64,000 bases of DNA from positions 372,001 to 436,000 of the forward strand of contig NC_044024.1 of assembly GCF_900496995.4 (NCBI RefSeq). The letters are read 5' to 3'. The DNA comes from Aquila chrysaetos chrysaetos (taxonomy: Eukaryota; Chordata; Aves; Accipitriformes; Accipitridae). The position numbers and the translations under genes were made by a program. Positions 33,901 to 43,100 of the stretch are shown here, in pieces. The notes under the pieces are model-generated. The model was not told where the DNA came from. It did no database searches and saw only the letters and a list, made by a program, of their open reading frames with translations. Every line of letters starts with the position of its first letter. The first letter of the stretch is position 1.

Positions 33901-35912
33901 GGCAATTTTTTTCATATACTAGCTGCAGTCCTAAAGGAACTGTAGGTATAGCCTTTGTTCCTCTAGGTGTGCAGAAGTTTGCTGTTACCATTACCATTAA
34001 CACCACCACTGGAGCCCAGTGAACTCTACCCAAGCTTTAGGTACCAGCACATGAAACAATATTTTTACGGTTGTTGATCAAAAGGACTCGGAGCTGAAAC
34101 ACAGAAAACAAAGACTAAGCCAAGCTCTCCTGTTATCTTTTCCTTTTGCAAAGCAAACTCAAGACCAGAATTCAGGTTTTCAGGGATGAAAGACCTGCCA
34201 AGTCAATTGGTTTGTTTAAAGAAATTCAAATCGATACCAAGCAGCAATGAAATTGGCAGAAAGAATACATGAGAACAGCTGATGCTTACACATGTTAAGC
34301 TGTCGTATGAAGCTAGAGATATTGTTGTGTTTGAAGTACTTGGGGAGTAGCTCCTTGGCAAACCTCTGCTCATCCAGAATGCAGAAGTTCTCGCCATTCT
34401 AGGAAATAAGCAGAAGCAACAGTTAGAGAACAAGCACAATTTTTCTAAGGTGTTGCTCGTAAGCCAAGACCATAAATCAACAGAGACAGTTCCTACAACA
34501 GGGAAGGGCAAAACACTTAGCAAAGGGAATTGCCTGTGTGAGCACTTCTGAGTACTTGGGACTGTACCAAAAAATTTGAGTCCAAAAAGACAGTTACATG
34601 GAACACTTCTATTGAACAGGAGATTTTTTGTAAAGCCCTGAAGTTTTGACCTTAACCCAAAGAAAAATTGTTCTAAAAACCCGCGTATCTGCTGCTCTCT
34701 TCATCCACAAGAAACGTAAATATTGCTCAAGCACAATGGAATTCATGTCACTAGAGGGCTTCGATCTCCCTCGATCGGAGCTGCCCAGCTCCTGACGAGA
34801 TTCTTCCATTGTATGTACTATGTCACCACTAAAAATAACTAAGTAACGTCGCGGAGTTACTAAAAGTTCAGGCGACACAACCCAGCGGTAAAAAAGGGTA
34901 ACTGTGACACAAGCAGTTTCGGATTTAGCATAGTCTCAGGTTCAAACTTCCCGAAAGCGGGCAGGTCTTGGTATCGTTTTTAGGAACAAAAATACTATGT
35001 TTCTTTCCACCTTTTCCTTTGTAAAGCCTAAACCCCTGAAAAAAAGGGGAGAAAATCTAAAAACGCTCTAAAAACGACGGGGGACAACACTGAGCACCAC
35101 GCTTGTGTCCGAGACCTCACCAGCTGGCGGTGTTTGCAGTGTCCTGCGCCAGCGAGGCCTGTCCTCCCGATCTCAGGAAGGAAAAAACGACAAGGACAGT
35201 ACTTCTGGAAGTGCCTTTTCCACCGCTTTGCGCTCACGGCGCCCACCGTCAGGCTGCGATGCTCGGCTCTGCTGGGCCAGCTCACGCCGGAGGGTCGTGC
35301 GTGGCCACCGGGCAGGCCGCGGGGGCACCGGGACACACACCCCCCCCCCCGCCGCAGAGTCTCTTCCACGCGTCCACCTCTCGCCCGCCCCTGCCCACAA
35401 CCGGGCTCCCCCCGCCGAAGCGCCGGGCCACGCCGTTACCCGCCCCCCCGCACCTACCGCGCACACCAACCCCCGCTTCGGGGGCGGCCGCTGCCCAGGG
35501 CCGGGGAGCCCCGACCCGCCGGCTCCGCAGGGGAGACGAGGGGCGCTCCCCGCCCGCCGCCCCCGGTCCCGCTCCCCGCAGCGGGGCCGCCACCGTCGCC
35601 GCCCTGCGCGCACGGCCCCGCAGCCCCGGCCCAGCGCTGCTCCCCCCCCGCCCCGCTCCCCGGGCCGCCCAGGGCCCTCCGCGGGGGCCTCCCCGGCCCC
35701 GGCCCCGGCCCCACTATCGCGCCGCTCCCCGCCGCCGGCCCCGACTCCCCGCCCCGCCCCGACTCCAGGGCCCCGCGGGCCGCCCTCACCCTGCTCCAGC
35801 AGATGACGTCGTCGCTCTGCGGGTCCTCCACCAGCGCCCAGAGCTTAGCCAGAAAACCGGGCACCGGGGCGGCGGCGCCGGGGGCGCCGGGCAGCGCCGA
35901 CCCTTCCCGCAT
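21593..35912 (-). CDS. HSF3: HSF3, heat shock transcription factor 3; 13 coding exons, 551 codons (long form)
   Basis: HSF3 is a nuclear stress-activated transcription factor that trimerises and binds arrays of nGAAn. Coding exons in transcript order are 35790-35912, 34290-34398, 32456-32583, 29546-29670, 28910-28985, 28106-28167, 27562-27643, 27144-27277, 26046-26291, 24352-24457, 23720-23785, 22494-22560 and 21593-21924. All have GT/AG junctions and the phases close to 551 codons plus stop. Domains are the winged-helix DNA-binding domain (about 16-121), HR-A/B trimerisation coiled coil (about 125-200), basic nuclear signal VKRKR (204-208), acidic linker, HR-C (about 363-385) and a C-terminal activation region. 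Residues 1-440 match chicken HSF3 as I remember it with scattered substitutions. If the last intron is retained, translation stops at 22474 and yields 447 residues, the counterpart of the published chicken protein of about 467. The start is the MREG methionine because it matches chicken; an upstream in-frame ATG exists at 35945. Confidence 0.96.
22474..22560 (-). CDS. HSF3: HSF3 exon 12, alternative end by intron retention (short form)
   Basis: After [28 protein letters not shown] the frame meets TAA at 22474-22476, giving a 447-residue protein. This is the route apparently used by the classical chicken cDNA, which continues for 19 or so more residues. An internal GT at 22492-22493 allows splicing to exon 13 instead, so the exon is 22494-22560 in the long form. 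Confidence 0.8.
   Translation of the reverse strand: MANLAESTEDLGARERETAGSKGGQEGT
23720..23785 (-). CDS. HSF3: HSF3 exon 11
   Basis: A 66-nt phase-0 exon encoding [20 protein letters not shown] and EN, between acceptor TTTTCAG and donor AAT|GTAAGA. It has the hydrophobic/acidic pattern of the HSF activation region. Confidence 0.92.
24105..24124. repeat. Poly-C tract in HSF3 intron 10
   Basis: A long uninterrupted C run after CTTCC. Such runs are often mis-sized in assemblies, so its exact length is uncertain. Confidence 0.85.
24352..24457 (-). CDS. HSF3: HSF3 exon 10 (HR-C)
   Basis: Encodes [18 protein letters not shown] and [17 protein letters not shown]. The hydrophobic heptad HR-C in HSFs folds back on HR-A/B to suppress trimerisation. 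Donor GAT|GTGAGT. Confidence 0.95.
25128..25325 (+). mobile_element. CR1 LINE fragment, 3' end, internally deleted
   Basis: Words typical of avian CR1 appear in order: GAGACCCCACTTGCAGTACT, a CAGCTCTGGGGCCCCCAA block, then GGTTGGAACTAGATGATC and AGGTCCCTTCCAACCCAAAC, ending in a decayed ATTCTATGATTC-type tail. The middle of the element is missing. It lies in HSF3 intron 9 in antisense orientation. Confidence 0.88.
26046..26291 (-). CDS. HSF3: HSF3 exon 9
   Basis: The largest internal exon (246 nt). It encodes [17 protein letters not shown] through [15 protein letters not shown], an acidic region rich in Asn and Pro that diverges most from chicken. Acceptor TTTTAG, donor CAG|GTATTA. Confidence 0.94.
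26758..26820 (+). repeat. 31-bp tandem duplication in HSF3 intron 8
   Basis: The unit containing TGTTTATTAGTAACCTATAT occurs twice with a period of 31 bases and few differences, suggesting a recent local duplication. Confidence 0.85.
27144..27277 (-). CDS. HSF3: HSF3 exon 8
   Basis: Encodes [19 protein letters not shown] through AVAHTSGRA, an acidic regulatory linker. Acceptor CTGCAG, donor CCAG|GTACAT. Confidence 0.94.
27562..27643 (-). CDS. HSF3: HSF3 exon 7
   Basis: An 82-nt exon encoding [19 protein letters not shown] through VESGQA, a Ser/Pro/Thr-rich linker equal to chicken residues by memory. Donor GCA|GTAAGT. Confidence 0.94.
28106..28167 (-). CDS. HSF3: HSF3 exon 6 (nuclear signal)
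   Basis: A 62-nt exon encoding [21 protein letters not shown]. The VKRKR basic run is the probable nuclear localisation signal. Acceptor TTTTTAG, donor AAAG|GTAATT. Confidence 0.94.
28910..28985 (-). CDS. HSF3: HSF3 exon 5 (HR-B coiled coil)
   Basis: A 76-nt exon encoding [19 protein letters not shown] and KLLSK, the second half of the HR-A/B coiled coil. Acceptor TTGCAG, donor AAG|GTACCA. Confidence 0.95.
29546..29670 (-). CDS. HSF3: HSF3 exon 4 (HR-A coiled coil)
   Basis: Acceptor TTTTAG, donor AAGAG|GTAGAC. Encodes [11 protein letters not shown] through DVRLANMKR, with heptad hydrophobics of the trimerisation region. Confidence 0.95.
30595..30665 (+). mobile_element. CR1 LINE 3' tail remnant
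   Basis: A short decayed CR1 end with the landmark GATGTCCCTTCCAACCTAC followed by a degraded ATTCT-type tail, in HSF3 intron 3. Confidence 0.7.
32456..32583 (-). CDS. HSF3: HSF3 exon 3 (end of DNA-binding domain)
   Basis: Encodes residues 78-120, [12 protein letters not shown] through [18 protein letters not shown], with donor AAG|GTATAG. It completes the winged-helix fold; HPFF and the closing NIKRK basic run are HSF signatures. Confidence 0.97.
34290..34398 (-). CDS. HSF3: HSF3 exon 2 (DNA-binding domain, recognition helix)
   Basis: Acceptor CCTAG, then [18 protein letters not shown] through [12 protein letters not shown], which contains the DNA-recognition helix. Ends in phase 1 at T|GTAAGC. 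This is the most strongly conserved part of any HSF. Confidence 0.97.
35790..35912 (-). CDS. HSF3: HSF3 exon 1 (start of DNA-binding domain)
   Basis: Encodes residues 1-41, MREGSALPG to VICWSR, with donor AGG|GTGAGG. It lies inside the CpG island. The proline/alanine-rich leader and VPGFLAKLW match chicken HSF3. Confidence 0.95.
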
Positions 35913-35957
35913 CCTCGGGCCGGGCCGGGCCGCGCTCCCGTGCAACGGGCCGGGGAG

Positions 35958-36010
35958 GGCGGGGCGTTGCCGACGGCGGCCGCGACGCTAGGCGGGGCGT
36001 TGCCGACGGC
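35958..36010 (+). repeat. Duplicated 20-bp GC-box unit upstream of HSF3
   Basis: A GGCGGGGC box followed by GTTGCCGACGGC occurs identically at 35958-35977 and 35991-36010, period 33. The pair is 46-98 bases upstream of the HSF3 start codon, so it is likely in the core promoter or 5' UTR. Confidence 0.85.
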
Positions 36011-36830
36011 CCGGGGAGCGCGCTCATTGGTGCGGTGCCGCCTGGCCCCGCCCCCTCGCCCGCCCGGCCCTGCCCGGCGGCGGCGGCGAGCGTGACTCCT
36101 GTTGTGCTCCCGAGAGAGCGCGGCGCGCGGCCCCGTGACATCGCCGGGCGCCTTTAAAGGCACCGCCGCCCCCCGCCCCGCCCGGTGCGTCCCCGGGGAG
36201 GGCCCGCTGCCGGGGCTAGGCCGTGTCCCATCCCGCCAGGCCCCCCATTCCGCCCGGCAGGTAGGTGCCGGCGCCCACGCTCCGCAGCTCTGGCCCTGCC
36301 CCGTGCCCACCGCGTTCCTGGGGCTCGCCTGGGGCTGGCCGGGCCGCGGGGCACCGAGCCCGGGGCGGGCAGGTGCGCGCCGCCGGCGGCCGCGGTGGGG
36401 CCCCGCGGCCCGGGCTCCGTGTGCGGGGCCGGGGCGCGTCCCGCAGGTGCGTGGGGAGGAGCGGAGCGGAGCAGCCCGGCCCCCGCGGGCGGGAGGGGCG
36501 GCGGGGAAGGCGCCGTCGGGTCTGCGGGGGGTGCGGGGCCCTTGGGGCGGGGGACCGGGGTCCGGCGGCTCGCCCCGGGCCGGCCGGCGCCCTGCGGGGC
36601 GTGCCTGCGGGAGCGGGCGGCGGGGCCGGGCCGGGTCTCGCCCCGCCGGCGGGAGGCTCGGCAGCGGCCCTTTTACAGCCCAGACTTTGTCCCCTCTGTG
36701 GTGCGGCCGCAGCCCGCAGGCTCCCGCCGCCGGAGGTGGCTGCCAGCCGACGCTCTCGGCCTTCCAGCAGAGCCTGCGTCCAGCCCTGCTCCTCAAGTAA
36801 GGGGTGAGGGGTTTCCTTCCTTCGTTTTAT

Positions 36831-39800
36831 ACTGTTCTTCCCTCTTTCTTGGGCAATGGTTTCTCTGCAGTCAGGTGTCGGGAAAGAGCCCTGCGGTCAG
36901 CCCGTCTGCCTTGATCAAATGGAGGTTGGTTAGCTACCAAAGAGACCGAGGTCTGATTTTCCATTTGTTCACAATGCCTGTACTAGTAGTAAATCGGCAA
37001 AGGGCAGTCCGGGGAGCAAGGATTCTGCTGTAAAGTATCAAGGTTCAGGGATGAATGTAATACAAAGTTTGGAGTGGCTGTGCTGTTTTTTTTTTTTTTT
37101 TTCTTTAATCAAGGCATACGTTTCAAGGACAAATTAACTTTTTTGACATGAATTTAAGGTTGTTGGTTTCCTTCACCTTGCAGTAGTACAGTAACTAAAT
37201 GGTGATCAGTCGCTGTAAAGAGATTGTGAGAACACAATCGGTCTAGCCTGCTGCATCTTCATTGAGTGATGTTGTTTTGCTGTTTCCTAAAATTGCCACA
37301 GAGGTATGCGTGATGTCGTAATCAGACTCCAGCCTGAGGTCCAGACGGGACTTTTGTAAAACCTCAGTAAGGCTGTCCCAAAGACTTCGTCCTTGGTTTT
37401 TTTCAATGCCAGAACACATTCACAAGGCGTTTAGGTTGCCATGACTTCTGGTCGTCTCTCATTTATCCGATAAGCATCCTGATGCTGCAGTGCAGAGCTT
37501 TGATGTGGTAAGTAGGGACTCTGCTATGTAGAAAAAGTGGGCTGATGCAGCGGGGATCTGTCTCAGTAGGCAGTTTTCACAACCAACTTTAAGAGTTGCT
37601 GTTCCCCCTTGGTATAAAGTCTAAGCCTTGCCCTTTCCTAGGATTTGATATTGCTCTCAAAAAATGTTAACGTAAGAGGATATAAAGATTAGCCCACCCT
37701 GACTCCCTGGGCTCAGTGGCTCCCAGTCCTTGATGACGGCCACCTCGCGCACTGGGCGCACTTTCCCCAGAGAGCTGCTCCTGCATACTTTGACCCCCGT
37801 TGACAAGAAGGCCGCTTCTTCACCTGAGTCAAAAGTATCCCCTTGCCCTTCCCAGCAGGGTGTGTGCCGACAGGTTGGGAGGTTTCGGGCTGAGGGCTGG
37901 CACTGCTGGCTTTGTCCTGCCTCATTGCTGTCAGCACTGCCTTTTGCTAGTATGGTGTGTGTGTGACACAGCATGGGTGCAGCTTTCCGAAATCCTTGCT
38001 TCAAAACCTCTTAATTGGCACAGAATGAGTGGGTCAGGGCAGGTATTTCACCTGCCTGTGAGCAGCACTGGTTACTGGAGCAGCAGTAGCAGGGAATAAG
38101 GTCAGTGAAGGTTAGTGGACGGTGCGTAGCAGCAGGATTGAGCAAGCACTCTGCCATCATCCCTGCTCTGCTAGGACCCCGGGGAAGGGGCTGTTCTGTA
38201 CCCAGGTGTCTTCAGATGTGTGACAGGGACCTTCTGAAGGGCTAGCTGCTGGAGCAGAGCTATAATCTGTTGATGGATCAAAAACATCTCAGATTTAGAG
38301 TGATCCCTACAGCCCCCTTTTGAGAAAGGAGGGAAAGAAGGGTTTTCCAAGGCTTTCTCTCAATTTCTCAGTTTAATGACTGTTTAGAATCAGTAATACT
38401 TGATTATCCTTAGCTTCTGAGGGTAGTACAGCATGTTTGGAAATCAGAAATACAAGTTTGGAAGTGATATGAATAGGTAACTAGTCCATTGCCATGTGCT
38501 GGTGTTAAATCCCGTGTATTGGGTATTGGATGTGGTAAGAGATTTCCCAGCTTCTCTAGGAAAGCTGTTCTAGTGTGATGCTGTGCTAGCTGAAAGCTTA
38601 TGTAATATCCAGCTTTGCTGCAAATAAACCTGATATAATCATGTCACTATTACCAAAGACAGGGGAGAATAGATAATGACAACCTCTTTATAAAAAAAAA
38701 ACCAAACCTTTCTGTGTTTGACGTGGTGTTATGTCACCATTCCCTTCTTTTTGAAGTTAAAGAAAACTGATTCCTTTAAGCTTTCTTGCTAGGTCACATT
38801 TTTCTAATTCTCTTGCTGTCTGTTTCTCTCTGTTGAACATTTTCTAAGTTGCTGTTAGGTGTCTCAAGAGCTGGACATCTGTTTTAGGTGGCAGTTTGAT
38901 TACTGGTTACATCCAGCTTTGTTAATTAAGTCAGTGGATGAGATCTTCCTCAGCATTTTCATGTGGGTTTTTATTTAGTTTGTCATACCTTTTAACCCTA
39001 AACTATTTTCTTATCCTTTGGTGTAATTCTGCTATCCCATATTGCATCAGTTTCTCTTTCATACACTTAATTCTTTGAACTTGTATTCACAGAACTATAT
39101 TTTGATGATTTCAGACTATTTCTGCAACTTGCCCTGGATCTCTATTCAGAGTATTTCTGGTGCTTATTCACACCAAGCTTGGTATTGAATGGAAGTTTTA
39201 TGACTAAGCTCCTTACTTCGTGATCTAAATCATGGGGAAAATATTTAATGGAACTAGACTAAGCAAAAAGCCTTGTGCAGCCCATTTGAGATGTGCTGCC
39301 TGGATTACAGAGAACCATTCTTTAAGAGCAATCTTTAAAGAAGTTAAAATTTAAAATTACTTCATAGTGACTAAATCATACTTCCTCAGGTGGCTTAGTA
39401 GAACAGAGACATCTTGGCAACAGTTTAAAGATACTTGCTCAGGATTATTTCCGTGAGCTTTGTATGTGGTCCTGTGAGATGATTTGGGACATCAGAGGTG
39501 GTGAAAAACCAGTCCCTTGACGTTCCAGCGCACGTGGCACTTTCTGCTCAGGACCCCGCTGCCCTGAGACAACAGTTACACAGCATATAGGATTTACAGG
39601 TGCCTTTTCTGCTAACATAGTCCTTGCTGTGAATCTGTTCACCTCATCTCCTACTGTGTGAAAGCTTACTGAATTAGCGGGATTTTCTCAACACTATAGA
39701 ACAAAGCATTTGGGAGAGAACTACGGACAAAAAAAAGGTTAATCAAACTGTGACAAGAGAAGCACATTTGGTATTGGGGACTGAATAGCAAGGCATAATC

Positions 39801-39987
39801 TCCATCTACCTTGTGCATTAATTTTGTTATGGGAGTGATTTGCTTCTTGGATATTTGAATAATGATCGCAATAGGAGTTCTACCCGATTTCTTCATACCC
39901 TCTCAGAATGTCCAGTAACTTCAAACCATGTGGCCATATTCTACTTCTGTTTCATTACCTTTCATTACCTTCTTTTCTCCCAAATAG
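36831..39987. other. HEPH 5' intron or intergenic sequence
   Basis: No coding exon was seen between the CpG island and the HEPH start exon. A T-run lies at 37086-37102. This is most simply the first HEPH intron. Confidence 0.5.
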
Positions 39988-40020
39988 GTGTAAACTCCAA
40001 AAGCGTCTTCACTTCAGGCT
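39988..40020 (+). other. HEPH: HEPH 5' UTR part of the first coding exon
   Basis: A pyrimidine-rich tract ending CAAATAG at 39987 is a good acceptor 33 bases before the start codon, so transcription must begin further upstream. Confidence 0.65.
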
Positions 40021-40184
40021 ATGATGGGATCGTTTTGGTTGTTGCTGCTTTACATCCACATGCTATCACCAATGTTTGTTGGAGGTGTCACCCGAGTCTA
40101 TTACCTGGGGATCCGTGAGGTGGACTGGAACTATGCTCCAACAGGAAAGAACGTACTCGCTAACCAAAGCATTGCACATAACCT
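40021..40184 (+). CDS. HEPH: HEPH coding exon 1 (signal peptide)
   Basis: Two adjacent ATGs open the frame; the first is used here. The leader [15 protein letters not shown] precedes [18 protein letters not shown], the usual start of mature hephaestin. Ends in phase 2 at CT|GTATGT. Confidence 0.93.
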
Positions 40185-43100
40185 GTATGTTTAGTTCTGT
40201 TAGAATTTAGTCTGGTTCTGGCTTAAAATAGTAATTTTATGAGTAATTTCATGCAAGTATTCTGGGGCATCTAAGCAAGCAAGAGACACTATCTGATAGA
40301 TGTCTGATCTTTATGAGCTTAATGTTTAACTTGTTTTATCATAGGAACATAGAAACTGTATCAGTGAGAAAACGAATGGTCAGTTTAATGGAGCATCCAG
40401 TGGCCAGTGCCCATACACGAGAAGGAAGTACAAACACTCTATAATAGAACAGATTGTGCCATACTCTGCCCTGGGGTTTAATTTTTCTTAGTTCCAGCTG
40501 GTGATCAGCTTGTGTATCCTGAGGCATAATGACTTTTCACCTTGATGTAAATGACTTCACAGAGCCGGCTTGTTTTTATTTAAATGGAATTTCAAGCCTT
40601 AGACTTAATGGAACTTCCTGCGTGAAATTTTAGGGGTTGTTTGAAAAATGTGTTTGTTTTTGTTGCAAAGGTAAATCTGGAAACTGCAATAATTACTTTG
40701 AGTCACTACAAAAACAGGTTTTGGTTTTAGTTTTCAAAACACCAAACTTTTTTCTTTGGTGTTTTTTTTTTTTTCCTTCTTCATAGCTTTCCACAGCTTT
40801 TTAAAGGCATTTGTGCTCCCCTCCCCCCATTTTCTATGGCAAATAACATGTATTTCTTAACCCGCTCTCAGTCATTTACCTCTCCATAATAAATAACACT
40901 TGGGTTTGTACATATCTTTCAGAAACAGCACAGCAGTAATAGGAGGGGTTCACAGAAAAACATCAAGGTCTGTCAGTTTAGCGTGAAAAAGTCTCTGTTC
41001 TCTGGAGATGCTTAATAGACTTAAATTAGTTCACAGAAAAGGAAACCTTCCAAAATTCAGGATTAATAAAGGTGTTATTGCTGACTCCTGCAGTGATAAT
41101 GAATGCAGTGGGTTTTGTTTGCTTTCTGTCCATACATGAAGAGAAGTAAATCAAATTCAAGGCCATTAAACTTAAAAGTGATTTAAAAACTGTTCTGTCA
41201 CTGCAAACAGTTAGCTGATGCGACTTGTACAATGATTGCAGAAACCAAATGGCTAGCAATAAGAAAAGGATGTGATATTGATAAGAATGATGGAGGTAGT
41301 AAAATGCTTGAAGAACTTTTTTTGTTGGGAAGAAATGGGCTATGTGGGGGGGAAAAAAGAGGCAGATCTGCAAAATAAAGTATGAATTATCTGTAAGCTC
41401 TTTGCTAATAGTGGCTGTAGGCATGACTTTGCAAAGGGGTGAACTCTAGATTGTATAGCTAGAGCCCAGCCCTTCAGAATTTTGAATGACAAGGGCAATG
41501 CTTAATGTTTTGGTCTCAATTGTTCATCTTCACGCATTAGAGTTCGCCTGTATTTCAGGGCTACTTATATTACTGCAGGGTGATTGATACTAAGGGGGAA
41601 GTGGGGGGAGTAACCTCAGCTCTCATTTACGCTGGTCCCACTAATACCTGGACCATGATTCATCTCTTATCTACTAAGAATTAGCCATAAAGTGCAAATA
41701 TACTCATGAGTTGAACTTTAGTACCTCTATGAGGTTTTAACTCTGGAAGCTGGTTATGTGCTGGGTACATACCTGCCTGACTTGTCTGCCATTCTACAAG
41801 TAATTCAGAATCTGTTAAGTAGAAATTTGTCTTCTCCAGAGAGCTCAGGAGACTTTTTTTTTTCCCCCCTTCTCTTGTGATTTAGCTGCAAATGCCATGA
41901 AGGCATTGAAGTGGGTTTCTAAAAGCCCAATGAAGGCTGAAGCCAGCATGAGGAGGGCTTTGGTCTTTCCTGTGTCACCCACATGTGATTGTCAGAGAAG
42001 TACCATCCTTCCCATTCCTTGTTTGCATTGCACAGTTCAAGGGTGCACTTTGTGTCCGTTCATGAAGAACTGGGGATGAGGCTGTGGCCAGGCATGGCAG
42101 GAGGTGTCTGGCCATGCTTGTGGCTGTGGTCCCAGGCTCACCAAGCTGTGAATGTGCTGGTGTCCCCCATTGTGTTTCACATGCTCAGAAAGCAGACAGG
42201 TCTAACAGCCAGTGCTGCCTGTTTCTCAAGCAGGCTGTGCTATCTGTGTCACAGCAGTCAGAGGTATGGGACGAGGAAGTTCACGGACGGCTTAGAGCAT
42301 GCTAGGGTAGAGCACAGGCAGTCCTCTGTAATGCCAAAGTTTTCAGGCTTATCTGGGAAAGCTGTGTGTTGTCATCACTCTACTGTGTTATTGACCAGCT
42401 GTTTTATATGATGCATGACTCATGATGCCTTTCCCTCTTCTGAATTTAACAGGAAGGCCTCAACATTCCTCCAGCGTGGCAAAGACAGGGTGGGAAGCAC
42501 GTACAAGAAGTCTGTCTATAAGCAATACACAGATTCCACGTACACCACTGAGATTCCCAAACCTGGCTGGCTGGGGTTCCTTGGGCCTGTCATCCGAGCA
42601 GAAGTGGGGGATACCATTAAAGTACACCTAAAAAATTTTGCTAGTCGACCATATACAATCCATCCTCATGGTGTTTTCTACGAAAAGGACTCTGAAGGTA
42701 AATAAGCCACTGCCATAAAGGAGACAGATTTTTCTCACTGGGAACTTGGGAGTATGCACTGAGGAGAGATGTCTGTAAAGCTGCAGACTCAGTTAGCCCA
42801 AAGCTATATTGCTGGAAAGCAACTGCACTTAGGTGTTTAGTAAAATCACCTGATGTTGGGTTAGCAGGCTTGTGGGTCTGGGAGTAGTTTCCTGACCTGG
42901 GTGATACAGTACACAGCCCAGATTTCTTGATTTTTAGAAGAACCTCCAAAGCTTGCCAATGGGAGAGTGGCGCAGAAGGAAAAGAGCTATATTCATTATT
43001 TGAAATGCTGTAGTATGAGTCACGAATGTGATGAGCTTCAGGGAGTACACAAGACTGGCGAAGTATGAGACTAAAGAGCTGCTGTTTAAAGCTCCCTTAG

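Larger units (their letters stand above)
35220..36830. promoter_or_regulatory. CpG island; probable divergent HSF3/HEPH promoter
   Basis: About 1.6 kb of very GC- and CpG-rich sequence covers HSF3 exon 1 (minus) and lies upstream of HEPH (plus). It holds several GC boxes, an inverted CCAAT (ATTGG near 36026) and a TTTAAA near 36151. No coding HEPH exon lies here; HEPH needs an upstream noncoding exon because a splice acceptor precedes its start codon. Candidate plus-strand donors are CGGCAG|GTAGGT after 36260 and CTCAA|GTAAGG after 36796. Long open frames on both strands here are GC artefacts. Confidence 0.8.

Noticed and set aside
35913-35945. Upstream in-frame ATG giving HSF3 eleven extra residues
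   Set aside because: Chicken HSF3 as remembered starts at the MREG methionine, and the extra residues are encoded by GC-rich leader sequence.
35103-36807. Long open frames up to about 336 codons on both strands of the CpG island
   Set aside because: They overlap each other in several frames and are Pro/Ala/Arg/Gly-rich with no domain. Stops are rare in GC-rich DNA. Only HSF3 exon 1 is supported here.
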